The position numbers and the translations under genes are program-made. The notes under the pieces were generated by a model. That model saw only the letters and a list, made by a program, of their open reading frames with translations. It did not search any database and had not been told where the DNA came from. 64,000 bases of DNA, from positions 434,001-498,000 of the forward strand of contig BCIV01000007.1 of assembly GCA_001600055.1 (NCBI GenBank), in the 5' to 3' direction. Below are positions 49,976-62,774 of this stretch, piece after piece (the first letter of the stretch is position 1; every line of letters starts with the position of its first letter). The DNA is from Filobasidium wieringae (Eukaryota > Basidiomycota > Tremellomycetes > Filobasidiales > Filobasidiaceae).

Positions 49976-52526
49976 CTAGGCCTGGGTGGAGACCATGAGT
50001 GGTGCTTCAGAGGATGAAACGGCGCTAGAGATCTTTCCGGCGATCGAAGCAAAGCTGATCGAGCCCTTGGAAGCGGTTGGAGCAGGAGTGGAGGTAGTGG
50101 ATTCCTTCGGGGTAGACTCGACAGTCTCGTTCAAAGAGATCACAACGGCCTCGTCATCAGATTCGGTGGAGACGCCCTATCAACGGGAGCAAAGATCAGT
50201 ACACATGTCCTTCGCTTCGCACGCTCGAGAAGCTTTCTTACCTGACCGACAGAAGAAGCTGCCCTGGAACGACCCTCAGTCTTGTTCTCCTCCGAGACAG
50301 GCTTGGGAGGGGCGGGAGCGGAAAGAACCTGAGCGGCAGTCTTGTTACCATAAGGTCCAGACTTGACGAGGACAGCGCTGTCCCCGTTCAAAGATCCGAC
50401 CGAACCGGCAAGAGCAGGGAAATCATCGGCGCTAGGAAGCTTCTGCTTGACCTCCTTGGCGACTGCTGGGATGGAAGTAGATCGGCCGGCTTGGTTGTTG
50501 CCGCCATGAGCGGGACGTCCACCGATTCGAGGAGCCCTGTGACCGGGACCGGCGTTCGAGTTGGGCGAATGAGCCCGGGTGTTGGGGACACTTCGGCCGC
50601 GAGCGGTGGGCTGGACGGAAAGCTGAGCCTTGAGAGCAGCAGGGATGACGGTCTGCTCAGGAGCGGTCTTCTCCCCCTTAGCGGCCTCGCCCTCGGCCTG
50701 AGACTCTTCACTCGATTCAATCTTCTCAACGGGGGACGCGGTTCCGTTGGCGTTGTTAGCGCTACGCATAGCCGCCTGTTGCTGCCTCATCGCCTGAACC
50801 TTCATAAAGTGCTGCTGACGTTCATAGTGGAAGTTGTTGCCGACGGACATTCGACCTCGAGCAGGGGGACGGAAGTTGGGGTTAGTCGAGACGGGTGCAG
50901 CTGCAACGGTTCCAGCGATCACATCAGGGTGACGACCTAAAAGACGATATTCAAACTCAGGTAAGCCAAATTCAAGGGAGCAAATCGTTACTAGAACACT
51001 TACAGTCAGTCCCGTCAGGCATGATATGAGGGAACTTGCACATCTCTCCGTTTCTACACTTGCTGTTCTGGAAAAAGACACAGGCAGGTGGATTGCCATT
51101 GTTCCAGGAACCCAAAGCCGCTTGCCTAGCATTAGTAGCTGCGGCGCCTCCTCCATTGGCAGCCCAGGCGGCCTTTGGCATCCCGCCGAAAGACATCCTC
51201 TTGGCGTGGTGACCCTTCTTGCTAGGGTCGAATCCGTTAGGTTGGAGGAATGGAGCGGGGAATCCGTTGGGACCTGCTCGAGGGTGGAAGACGTGAGCTC
51301 CTTGGGGCAAAGCAGGGGACTGAGCGGCGATGGGGGAACCGTTGGACATCTGTCCTTCCTGAACGGCAGGAATGGGGACAAAGTTGGAAGCGCCGGGAGA
51401 AGGAACGGCTGAGGCAATGGGGGCAGCTCCGTTCAAATCGACAGACTGCCTAGGTTGAGCAGGAGGCATGGGAGGAGCGAAAGCAGGGGACTGAGCGTCG
51501 AGTGGTACGAAAGGAGCAGGAGGAGGTGCGTTGTAGTACATCGGTACACCGGGGAAGGCAGCCGGTACAAACTCTGCAGGCTGGAACCCAGCTCCGGGGA
51601 AGAAATGAGGAGGCTGTTGAGGGTGCTGGAAGACACAAGCATCGCCGTATCGGCAATTGGGGAAGTTCCTGCATGGGATCGTCTTGGAAACCTCTGTTGG
51701 TGGGAGTTTGGCAGCATCGGAGTGCCTGTCATGGGAAACCGACAACCTCTGTTGACCACGAGGGAAAGGTGCACTGCCATCCATTCCACCAAGCTGACCG
51801 TAGTATCCGAAATCTTGTCCTTGAGCAGGAACAGGCATAGGAGCGAAGTGAGGAGCAGGAGGCATGCCGAACTGGTTTGCGGGAGGCTGTCCAGGGTACA
51901 AGATGGCGAGAATAGAAGGGTCAGAGGTAACGGTGGGAGGAGGAGGGTATGCGCCTGTAGTCATAAGAGCAGAGTTTGTGAGCTAAATTGACGGGACGAC
52001 GATGAACAGTCACATACCAGCCATGACGAGTTCACGGACAACGTCGACCTGACTAGCATATATTGCCTGGAGCATAGGGGTCAAACCGGTAGCAGGGTCT
52101 AAAAGTCAGAATGAAAGGATGTCAGTACTGTCAGCGAAGCATCACGCTATCCTCTGCTCATGATGCCTCCAAAGCTTGAAGCCTTCTTGACTTTTTGCTA
52201 GCATTCTTTCGCAACGCCTGAATCTCGAAAAGAATCGTATAGGACTTACCGATACTCTCCAACAAATCCAAACTAGCACTCAACACTCCCCGAACAGCCA
52301 TGACATCCCCCTCGGCACAGCTCTTGTGCAAATGCTTCATCCTCTCCTGCTGAGCCTGGTACTGGTTTCCACCCTCAACACCTGCTGAAACATTCCCATC
52401 CTGTTCTCCCTCCACACCATTTTGTTGATATTGTTGTTGATGTTGAGTTTGTTGTGTTTGTGGCTCCGTTACGCTTTCTTCCGTACGGACCTGCTCGGTT
52501 TGAGCTTGAGCTTGAGATTCGGCCAT
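49976..52526 (-). CDS. Ankyrin-like and CCCH zinc-finger RNA-binding protein
   Basis: Exons 52526-52250, 52098-52018, 51954-51004, 50936-50242 and 50176-49976 give 734 residues in frame. A Gln-rich N terminus is followed by an ankyrin-like pair of helices (MKHLHKSCAEGDVMAVRGVL and DPATGLTPMLQAIYASQVDVVREL). Two CCCH fingers follow: CRNFPNCRYGDACVFQH, and CVFFQNSKCRNGEMCKFPH, both with the C-x5-8-C-x5-C-x3-H layout. Long Pro/Gln/Asn-rich linkers separate them, and a SADDFPALAG motif lies near the C terminus. CCCH fingers bind single-stranded RNA, so a role in mRNA control is likely. The C-terminal SISFASIAGKI block is unassigned. The ortholog name cannot be given. Confidence 0.82.
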
Positions 52527-53763
52527 GATGAATGAAGAGAAGGGTAGGTCCGCTGTGGTTCTGCCTAGCTCGAAGGTTGCGGAGTTTCGAGAAGACGGGG
52601 CAGATCTTTTGTAATTTGAGAACGAACTCGCGGGAGGGTTTTGTTGGTTTTGGGTGGAAGAGTGTACGAATTGATTGTCACTGAGGACTATTTGTGGTTT
52701 ATGTATGCAGGTATCTGGATGCTTGTTTGAAGAAGGGTATGAAAGAGGAAAGCCAAGAATGAACGGATCGGATTTTGATGTTCCTTTTTTGCTAGAGAAG
52801 CGTTCGGAAGCAAGAAGCTAAGGACGGAGGAGATTGGACAGGGATTCCCGAACGGCCGACGAACGTTTCCCTCGAGGTATAGAGGAGAGAGAAAGGAAGA
52901 GATCCAGAGAGATTCAGGAGACAGCTAGAGGCGAAAGTACCGATCGTTTGAGCTGTTCGTGTTTACTTTCGCTCACTTCGCTCATTCACTTTCTATCGAA
53001 TTCACCTTGATCCGCGAAAAATCCGGCAACGTTTGGCGCAAATACGGCTCAACTGCGCTTGACACATCGCTCGACAAGTATCAGCTCAGTCTCGATCACT
53101 CGCGTTTCAGCTTGTTCAGGGTTCGTCTGGGACCCGGGCGCCCTTGACAGCCAGCATGACAAATGACTTCGATATCCGGAGACTGAGCCAAGGGATGTTC
53201 CGTCTAACAGTCACATCTGCTTCATTCTAAGAACCTATCTGGCTTGCTTCACTTGCTCCTTTATGAGATCATGTTTGCCTCGAACTGCTAGTGAGCACGA
53301 CTGGACTCACCCGTGTATTGCCGCGCGAGCAGGCACGTTATCAATGAACCATGACTCAGAATAAGCGGTTGCCTTCAATGACGTGGCTATAATTCGTGGG
53401 GTTCCCGCTGTCCAACACCTAGCATGATCATTCTCAATCATCAACCTCGATTACATCAGATTCCTCTGCCGTCTCTTCAATTTTCATCGCTGGGCAGAAA
53501 CCTAACAGCAGATTGTACGACAACGAATTATTCGCAAAGCAAGTTGGTTTGACACATATCTCGCTCTCTGATTGAACCAGTAAGTACATTCAGATTCACA
53601 TCCGCCACCACCTCATCATTCCACTACTGCAGTACGTTTGCTGACATATCATCTACCTCGATTTTTTCGGACATCAATTATCTATCTCTATCAATCCACC
53701 ATCTTGCTAGCTCCGATGGCTATCATCGTAACTAGACATTAAATACCACCCACCCACCCCGTG
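52527..53763. promoter_or_regulatory. Divergent promoter region, CCCH gene and UFD4
   Basis: About 1.24 kb between two divergent start codons. The CCCH side (52530-52950) is GA-rich on the plus strand, fitting a CT-rich leader on the minus strand. A GTAAGT at 53581 may start an intron in the UFD4 leader. No coding sequence is supported. Confidence 0.35.
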
Positions 53764-56700
53764 ATGGACGACAACCCGTACGACACTCAACTTGGAGAAT
53801 CATCGACATCAGCGACACCTTCCAAACCGATCAAACCAACCAACTCCGTCCCACGTAAAACCAAAGCAGTTAAAGGGGCCGGATCTAGCAAGAAAGCCTC
53901 GACATCAAAACCGCAAGAAACTGTTGGACCTGCTGCTGCCGGATCTTCAACTGGGAAATCCGCAAAGAAGACTGAAGTTCGTCAAGAAGACAAAGACGTT
54001 CAAACAGGTACTGGAGGACCGAGCCGCAAGGCACTTGGAAAGAAGAAAGAGACGAGTACTGCTAAAACGTGAGTGCTTACACATTCTTGGTGTAGACCAT
54101 GGCGAATGTCAGAGCTGCCTTTCATTCATAATCATGATACCTTTGTCCATGATCTCTCTATCTGACGCTTCTGCTTCTCCTCTATCTAGATCCAAACGCA
54201 GCCAAACCAAGTCCTCCAAACCCGTAGCAACAACCTCGAACCCTATCTCCTCCAAAGCTAGAGGAAAGAAAAGAGCTCGCTCATCGTCTCTTTCGGACGA
54301 AGCCGAACCAAATCCGTTTTCCTCTAAGAACATCGAGCCGGAATCGGACTCGGATTCAGATTCCCTTACTCCCCCTCCCCCTGCCACCCCTGCGAAGAAG
54401 AAGGCCCGAGTGAGCGTAGTTGCGAGCAGTAGTAAGCCGGAAATCGAGAAGAAAGCGAGCGGAAAAGGAAAGAAAATGAGCTCGAAAGCTAAAGGAAAGG
54501 CTCCTGTCAGGAAGTCCAAGTGAGTTGGGGTTTATTTGGCTTCCATGATTGACCGAGTGCGAACAAGGTTCTGAATTCTTCTTGCGTCTTATCTCTTAGG
54601 GGAAAGAAGGATGGGAAGAAGGGCTTGGAATCTGACGATGGTATGTCACTTGCTCATTCCGGTTGTCCAAGTCATAGCTAATTTCCTCTTGCTCACCCAG
54701 AAATGGAACTATTTGCTGGGAGTGGAGGTATCGATTTAGACGAGATCGAGCCTAACCCTATGCCATCAAGAAGGAAGAGTGCAGGAGGTACAACTCCTGG
54801 CGGATCCAAGAAGAATGCTGTCCCAACCACTCCGACCGCTGCAGCCGGATCGAGGCGTTCAAAACGCCGTCAGGCTGAACCCGAGGTTCATGATAGTGAG
54901 GAAGAGGATGCTGAGATCGAGGACAGCGATGACTATGAGGATATGGATGAAGACGATGACGAGGACGAAACTCCCGTCAAGAGAGGGGGAAAGAATAAAG
55001 GGGCAGATAAACCGACGGATCAAACTCCCGCTGGTGCTTTGGCCGGGATACTTGGTTCTCTTCCTCGGGTCGGCGAGGCCTCGAGCGCTGAGCTGGAAAG
55101 GCTTCAGGCTCTGATGAACACCCTAGCAGGTGGGAGCGGAGGAATATTTGGGAGAACTGGGATGGGTGGTCCCCGTTCGGAAGTGTGGACAAACATGTTG
55201 AAGGATCTCAAGGATCCGAAAGCTTCCAACCGATACAGTGCTTTGCAAGAAGCCACGACGACCATTGCGTTGGCTGAAGAAGATCAGTTTCATCGTTTCC
55301 CTTGGGAAGAAGCTGTCAAGGTCTTCCTCGGTCTTATGTCCGGTAAACCGATTACCGACAATTCGTCAAAGTCCGCCAAGATCGAGCCTGTGGTCGATGA
55401 GAACGAGGAGGATTTCGACATGATGACTGAAGAGCAACAGATGAGGTTTGCCATGGCTCTAAGTTCAGGAGGAGAGATGCCGTCAATGGACTCGGACCTG
55501 GATCCAGACCAAGAACAGCAAGCTCAACTACTTGCCTGTAGATGTTTGCAGAATTTGATGATGTCTTCCGAAGGACATGGAATGACTGCTGGATACATCG
55601 TACGAAACGATGGAGTCAAGGTTCTTTGTTCAAAATTGACAAGTATCGATAACATCGAGTTGGCTGAGCAGGTCATTGTGGTAAGCCAATCTGCTTACTG
55701 CTCTATTTCACTACGGCTTTACTAAACCGCGTCTTCGGTAGACTCTCGCAAAGCTAGCTGAATATCAATCTCGAGGGACCGGAATCATTCAGGAAGATGG
55801 TCTGAAGATCATGCTTGATATCCTTGACTTCTTCGACATTCACGTGCAGAAGAGTATTGTTACTGCGGTCATTTACAGCTGTAGGCAATTGACGACCGCC
55901 GAGTTTCCCAAGATCAAGGAAATCCTCCCGAACATCCGGGGTCTGTTCGGACGTTCGGACGCTGCTCTGGTGGAAGGAGCTGCAAACGTGGTATATCGGT
56001 TATTGAACAGCTACGTTTACAAGGCCGAGATTCTGGAAGATATCCTGGACAGAGACATGGTTGACGCGATCAGTGCTGCTTTGACTCCTGGCTCGGGCGC
56101 ACCTCAGCTTTCAGCATCAGTCTTTGCGAACTTACTGAAAGTGTTGACGGCAGGGGTCAGGAGCTCTGCGAAGATCACTTTGACTCTATTCGAGGCTGAC
56201 TTCCCAAGAACTATCTACTTCATTCTGACCGGACTTCAACCTCCCGATGAGACTGACATTGCAAAGGGCGAGACAGCTGCTCCAGCGGAAGCTGTGATCA
56301 TGCAGACCCTGAGTAGCCGGCCGAAAGAGGTGATCGAAGAGATCCTGAGCTTGGCTTGCGAATTACTGCCTCCCCCGCCTAAAGGTAAGTTTCCGTCTGC
56401 TTTGAAAACGTCACTTCACTAACCCGATTTCCAATGAAGATGGAGTCTTCGATAGTAGAAACTATTCCGAGCGGATGTTGGCAAGATATACGAAGGCCAA
56501 AGATAAGATGCAACGACAGATTGACAAGGGTATAACCCCGGACTCGACTCTGGAGGAGATGGTACAGGCTGCCCGCGCTTCTGCTGTTGCATCGATGCCC
56601 TCGTCCACTGCACCCACACCGCAGGTTGGCACTCCGCCGACTGAGCTTGGCGCGACTACTTCTCAACCGCAATCCTTGGGAATGTCGGGCCTGAACCAAG

Positions 56701-59700
56701 CTATGGAAAAGAGAGGCAAAGAAGCCGAAGCAGCCGCTCTCAAACGTCAAGAAGTCCTCCAAGAAAACGCGGGTGTGGTCAATACCTTCAGCAAAATATT
56801 GATACCAGTCATTGTGGATGTTTACAATGCGTCAGCTGCACTCAAAGTTCGAAGTAGGATTCTGAATGCCCTGCTAAGGTCTGTCACGTTCTGTGAGACC
56901 AAGGAACTGCAAGAAACCTTGAAGGTACGCTGATTAGGCCTCCGTGAACTGGAATAAACGCTGATTTCTTCAGAACAGAATGTACCCTTAGCAAGCTTCT
57001 TGAGTTCAATCTTAACAACGAGAGACCACGATGGCCTCGTTGGAAACGCACTGCAATTAGCGGAGCTGCTGCTCACTAAGTTGACCGATGTTTACACTAG
57101 GTCATTCCAGCGGGAAGGTGTCTTTCACGAAATAGAAAAACTCGCCAATGAGGGGTTGTCAGTTTCTAGTCTCTCTAAGCAGAAAGAAGCCGCCAACGCC
57201 GCTGCGAAGAAAGCTGATGTGGAGCCACTCGGTGGCCAATCGGGGTCTGCCGCAGATGACAATACTGGCAGCGGAACATCAGGAGCTACCGCAATACCTA
57301 CATCTACTGAAACAGCGGCTTCTTCTCTTCTCCGGACCCTCGCAAGTGAAAGCTCTACAGCATCATCTGTCTTCGAGAGGGCGATGGGTATCACGCCTAC
57401 CCAGACCCCGACCGGAAATCGAAAGTCGTCTGTCCCAGTCAACTTGCATGATTGCAACATCGTCCGGGCTAGGATCTTACAAGTCAAACGTTGGAGTCTA
57501 ACGCTAGGAGAGCGAACCTCAGCGGCGCCATCTTCAACTGTAGACGGGGTGATTACTTCGCTATCTGACTCTTCAATCTCAGACAAGGACCTTGCCTTAG
57601 CTTTCGAGCAGATAGGTACCCTTTTGTCTGACAAGATCGAACCTTTGTCGAGCTTCGAAATGCTACAAAGCGGTTTAGTCGCGAAATTAATGGACATGCT
57701 GCAAGCAGGAGAATACGCCACAGCGCATCGCGCCATACTGTTTGATGTGCTCTCTGCTGTGCCGGCCAACGGAGAGTCCAGCGCGTTTAGCTTGCTAGTC
57801 AGACGGCTCCAGGATGCGCTCAGCAGGCTGGATATTTTTGAAGTTGACACAGGAACAAGCGGACCCGAGTCTGAGACCAGAAGAACGCCTTTGCCCAATA
57901 TACTACGGACAATGGCTATTACCCTTGTTGCTGACAGCCAAAGTCCACAGCCATTACCTTGGAAAGGCAAAGCCATAGAAATCGCTTTACCTTGTATTGC
58001 ACCAGTATCCTCCATCAATTCTTTCCTGAGGTCCACATCTCGATTTGCTGGGGGCGCAACATCTGGGGGTGTTCGATCTGATCTGGATGCGCTTCTTGGT
58101 GGAGGACCTTCAAAGGTCGATACTGATGCCGCTAGCCACACAGCCACTTCCACAAGGCGGAGTGCTCGGTTGAGAGGAGAGGCTGCGGACGATTCGACAG
58201 AAGCTACCTCGGCGAAGCAAGCTGACGACGAGGCTTCTGTGCCGAAATTAGAAGTCAAATCGAACTCGGACGATGACGACGGCGAGAATGAGGAGGAGCA
58301 TGGGATTCTGATAGACGAGGATATGATGCTGCTCGACGATATGGAAGAGGACATGGATGAAGAAGACGGGATCTTCCTTGAGGATGGTCCAGAAGACGAG
58401 GACGATGAGGGTGGCGATCAACTGCAGGAGAAGACCGTTGAATTGGAGATATCGAACGACGGTTCTAAGCCACAAGGTATCACCCCGAACGGTACTCGAG
58501 TTGCTACACCGGTTCAAGACACGTCAGCAGCCGATGCCTCCCGAGTCACCGCTATTCTACCCAAAACCCGGTCCTATGCAGCGGCATTGAAAGCTCCTAC
58601 AACAGACTATCACTACCGATTCTTGATGGACGGCCATGATGTGGGTCATCAAGAATCTTTGTATGGCGCACTCACAAGGGTCAAGAGGCTTGGTGGTAAC
58701 GGTGCTCGAGTAGGCTTCTTTGAGAGACACGTTCTCAAGGTCAGGAAGTGCGAGGGCCCTGCGCCTTTGCCTGAATGTGAACCTGACGCTGCTGAACACG
58801 TTGATCCTGCGTCTGAAGAAGGTCTACCTTGGCCACTGAAGAAAGGTTCACCCCAGGCTGTAGTCTTGCGGATGCTGCGGATCATTCACTCGATCAACGA
58901 AGATCAGCGAGACAGGCTGGGAGAGAACAATGCACGTGTGCTCGACGAGACTGCGTTTGTAAACGCCAAGATCACTGCCAAGTTCATCCGACAGCTGGAT
59001 GAAATTCTTCTAGTCGCTTGGTAAGTGCCCCGATCTGACTTGTTGTAAAGGTAGAACTAATTTCGTGTCTTTTAGCGATGCTTTACCCGACTGGGCAACA
59101 GAACTGCCGCAATCTTTCCGCTTTCTGTTCCCTTTCGATGCACGTTATCTGTTTATGCAGAGCACGTCATTCGGTCTGCCTAGAATGTGTCAAAAGCGTA
59201 TCTCCGCCTCTGCTGCAAATGGAACCTCTTCGCGTCAGCCCGAGTTTGCTGCTAGATACCTGCCCTTGCCTAGACGACAACCGCTTCGTATCGATCGTAA
59301 GCACATGTTGATGTCAGTCCGACGGGCAATGGAGTTGTGGGGTCACTCCCAATATATACTGGACTTCCAATATATCGACGAGCACGGCACCGGTCTCGGT
59401 CCTTCACTGGAGTTCTACTCGCTAGCATCCAAAGCCTTTGCGACTAGAGTCACCCGAATGTGGCGGGACGAAGATCCAGCTAAAGGTGAAGAGTGGGTGC
59501 ATCATCCGCATGGATTGTTCCCTCGACCCTTCGGAGACGAGGGTGCCGCCGGTCCGCTAGAAGAACAGTAAGTTGCAGCGAGTCTCATCTTGTCCTACTG
59601 GTTCTAATCTTAGTGCTTTACAGGGGGATGGCTCCCATCTTCCAGGGTCTAGGGACGTTTGTAGGAAGGGCTCTCTACGATTCTAGGATTATCGACCTTC

Positions 59701-60951
59701 ACTTCAACAAAGTGTTCTTACGAGCTGTTTTGGGAGACAAAATCGAATTGTCCTTAGACACGTTGCGTGTAAGTGCAAACCAGCTCGATACCCCCTTATC
59801 TCCTAATGGGAAGCTATTTTTCCAGCTTGTCGATCCTGAGCTCGCCCGCACCATGGGAAAGCTTGAAGAGGTCCTATCTCAGAAGAAACTGATCGATAAT
59901 GATCAAGCTTTGGTTTGTATCTGGTATTCCATATCTTATCGCATCTCGTCATTAATCAATCCTTGCTTCAACAGTCCAAAGAAGCGAAGTTGACCAGATA
60001 TCAGGGATTGACTCTCGATGGTGCCTCTATCGAGGATCTTGCGTTGGACTTTACCACGCCTGGATATCCTGAGGTGCTACTCAAGGTAAGTCATTTGAAT
60101 CTGCATTCGATAGCCTGAACTCATGATATGGTTGTTTATACAGAAAAATGGATCTGAGATCAACGTCGATCTAGACAATCTTGCCGAATACATCACATTG
60201 GTCTATAAAACGACGCTCGAGACTGGTATCGCGAAATCAGTAGAATTGTTCCGAGAGGGTAAGAGTCTACGACAACTGACGCAGCCGCTCTGTGGTTGAT
60301 CATCGTTTCCATCGCGACACAGGTTTCTCGCGCATCTTCCCGGTTCGAGAGCTATGCATCTTCTCACCTGATGAACTAGGTCTCCTCTTTGGAAACCCCG
60401 ATGAAGATTGGTCTCGAGAAAGTATGTGTGTTACGGGACTCACTGTCGTATTTGTTCTGATCGCGATCGCTTTGTCTAGCAATCGAGTCTGTTATCAAGG
60501 CGGACCACGGTTACCATAGTGATAGCAAGCAGGTCCGATACTTAATTGACCTGATGGTGGGATATACCAAGCCTGAAAGAAGGACCTTTTTGCGATTGTG
60601 GGTACACAGTCTGTTGTTTCTTCGGTGTGACCCCTCTCTGACCGAAAGTCATGTCAATAGCATTACTGGCGCTCCCAAGCTTCCTTTGGGTGGTTTCAAG
60701 GCGTTGCATCCGCAGTTCACGGTTGTTCGAAAGCGAGAACCGCCCCCCTTCAAGCCTGATGACTACTTGCCAAGCGTTATGACTTGTGCTCAGGTGAGAG
60801 AAGATGTATAGCGGGTTTATCATTGCGGAAGACTGACGTTTGGCCGTGGCGACAGTACCTCAAATTGCCTGAGTACTCCACAAAGGAGATTATGGAGACT
60901 CAACTCCACCGAGCAATGCATGAGGGAGCGGAAGGTTTCCTTTTATCCTAA
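53764..60951 (+). CDS. UFD4: HECT-type E3 ubiquitin ligase, Ufd4/TRIP12 family
   Basis: Sixteen exons give 2,074 residues in frame: 53764-54068, 54190-54519, 54601-54641, 54701-55680, 55742-56384, 56440-56924, 56979-59020, 59076-59567, 59624-59768, 59826-59912, 59975-60085, 60144-60258, 60323-60421, 60480-60600, 60661-60793 and 60856-60951. A Lys/Ser-rich N terminus and an acidic patch precede Arm-like repeats (LLACRCLQNLMMSSEGHG, VYRLLNSYVYKAEILEDIL). A long acidic insert (around 58250-58420) is followed by the HECT domain. HECT motifs are LDFQYIDEHGTGLGPSLEFYSL, GRALYDSRIIDLHFNKVFLR, and VMTCAQYLKLPEYS with the catalytic Cys codon at 60785-60787. Ufd4 builds ubiquitin chains on N-degron and ubiquitin-fusion substrates. 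Confidence 0.95.
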
Positions 60952-61379
60952 ACAGTTACCACAGATATCACGATCACAGCCTACCTTACGACATGCTAGA
61001 CAGTTACAATCAGTATCAAAGCGATGAGATCACAGTACAACAAGTTTTTATATAGACTTCGGGACAGGACAATGATCCTGATGGCAGCATTATTCAGAAA
61101 CTGTATCATTGTACCAAATAAGATCATCTCGATTCGTTACATCCTTCTGTTACATTCCGGTCCAGCTAACGGCTCATGGACAGCAAGAGCAGTGCCCCTT
61201 AGTCCAGTGCTCTCAGTCCAACTTGACGCCGTACTCGGCGAGGACCTCCCTGGAGTGCTTCTTAGAGGCCTCGGCTGGTTATACCAGGGCAAGTCAGAAT
61301 GCTGAAACTCTGAGCATATCTTATCTCGATCAGGCTTACAAGTGTTCGAGTTGTCCGATGATCTGGTTGATGCAATTGG
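60952..61379. other. Convergent intergenic region
   Basis: About 430 bp between UFD4 (plus) and the Con-6 gene (minus). Some frames read open, but no motif or splice logic supports a gene. Confidence 0.35.
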
Positions 61380-61986
61380 TTAGCCATTCTGTCTAATATC
61401 TGCGCAAGGTGGACTTGCCCTGTGAGCGTGTTCATCGTCGGTTTCCTTCTCGTGCTTCCCGTGATGCTTGTTGCCGCCAGATTTGGCTTTGACGCCGGTC
61501 AATTCATCGATTTTTTCCTGAGCGTGTGCCTTGGCTTCGTCAGAAGTACGAGGGTTGTTCAAAGTAGCCCTGTATCCTCCGATGACCTTTATGACGACGA
61601 ACGAGACCGTTAACATGTAGTACCACCTGAGACCTTTATCTAACTTACTCGGTGGGAATGTTCATCGTCAGTCTCGTGAGAAGCCTTCTCGTGGTCGTTG
61701 TGCTGCCTTTTCTGGTGACCAGCGGACTGGGAGACCCCGGTCAACTCTTCGATCATTTCGGTAGCGTGTTCTTTCTAGGTAGGGTGATGAAAGTGAGAAT
61801 TTGTCCTTCAGCATCCTCGCAGTGAATGTAGAGGCAGGGGTCCTGACAGCGGCATCACTAGTGTTAGGGTTGCTGAGGGTAGCTTTGTAGCCTCCAACAA
61901 CTCGAGCTGAAAAGGAGACTCCAGGTTATAGACCGTACGACTCTGACGGGAAGCCTGTGAGACATACCTCCGTTTGATTCAGACAT
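61380..61986 (-). CDS. Con-6 (conidiation-specific protein 6) family protein, two repeats
   Basis: Exons 61986-61968, 61906-61848, 61774-61649 and 61586-61380 give 136 residues. The protein contains two Con-6 units: RVVGGYKATLSNPNTSDAAKEHATEMIEEL and VIGGYRATLNNPRTSDEAKAHAQEKIDEL in sequence. Each is followed by a LTGV segment and a His-rich tail ending in a shared SHETDDEHSHR/EKETDDEHAHR block. Con-6 proteins are small, hydrophilic, disordered proteins found in fungal spores or stressed cells; their exact role is unknown. A TATATATA lies about 100 bp upstream. The end of the last exon is uncertain, because AGGGCAAGT near 61411 could be another GC splice donor. Confidence 0.78.
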
Positions 61987-62774
61987 GTCGATATTGTTTG
62001 TGTTGGATTGGAATGAATGGAAAATGGAGTGTCTTAGCAGTGTAATCTAGGTGAGCTGTGGATCTGTTGCGTGAGGGAGCTCTTATATATATCTGCTATA
62101 TGGCTGATTGGACGCTGGATTGATGGCCATGACGGCATCTGATTCAGATGATTGGACTTGTGAAACGTTCTGAAGATGACATCACGCGACGCAAATCTCA
62201 CTTAGCGCGCGGAACCGTCCAAAATCGTGTTTCAGGTGGCGCACACACGGCCAGAAGCGCGAGAAGCACTAAACAGATAAATATCTTGCAGTGGTCGATA
62301 GGGCAGAAGTTGCATGTCATGGTATAACGTAAGGAACTCTCACGTTCAAGTGTCTCAGAGACAAAACCTGCAATTCGATAGCAACAACCGGTGCCAGTAT
62401 GGAGCAAGAACGCAAGATGGAACCCATTCAGTCGTTAGTCATCATAATAACCGAGGATCCAGGCTCCAACCAATCGTCAAGAATTTGATTCCACTCGATC
62501 CCCAAAAGTGGATACTCCAAGGATAGGATTTCTGGTATACTTGTTTAAATACTCCATTCTCATAGGAGGTCTATGCTTGGCGTCCACTGCTCTGTGCTGG
62601 ATTGATGACAAGCATATACTAATAGGCTCTTTAAATCCTCCTTCCGACTATCAGTATCGTTGGTTTAAATGATTAGCAGGACAGATGGCTCGACTTTTGT
62701 GAGAGATTGATGAGAGGAAAGTACGGATTGAATCGGTTGCATGGCATGAAACATCCTTATCCCTATGACACTAC
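61987..62774. other. Intergenic region, Con-6 promoter and DPH2 3' flank
   Basis: A TATA-box-like run is annotated separately. A degenerate AT-richer tract (62500-62760) precedes the DPH2 stop codon. Nothing else is supported. Confidence 0.35.
62084..62092 (-). promoter_or_regulatory. TATA-box-like run upstream of the Con-6 gene
   Basis: TATATATAT lies 98 bp upstream of the start codon at 61986, at a usual TATA distance for a transcription start in between. Stress-inducible fungal genes often have such boxes. The match is by sequence only. Confidence 0.45.

Noticed and set aside
57125..58354. 409-codon open frame on the minus strand
   Set aside because: Antisense shadow of the Ser-rich part of UFD4; the composition is the complement of that exon.
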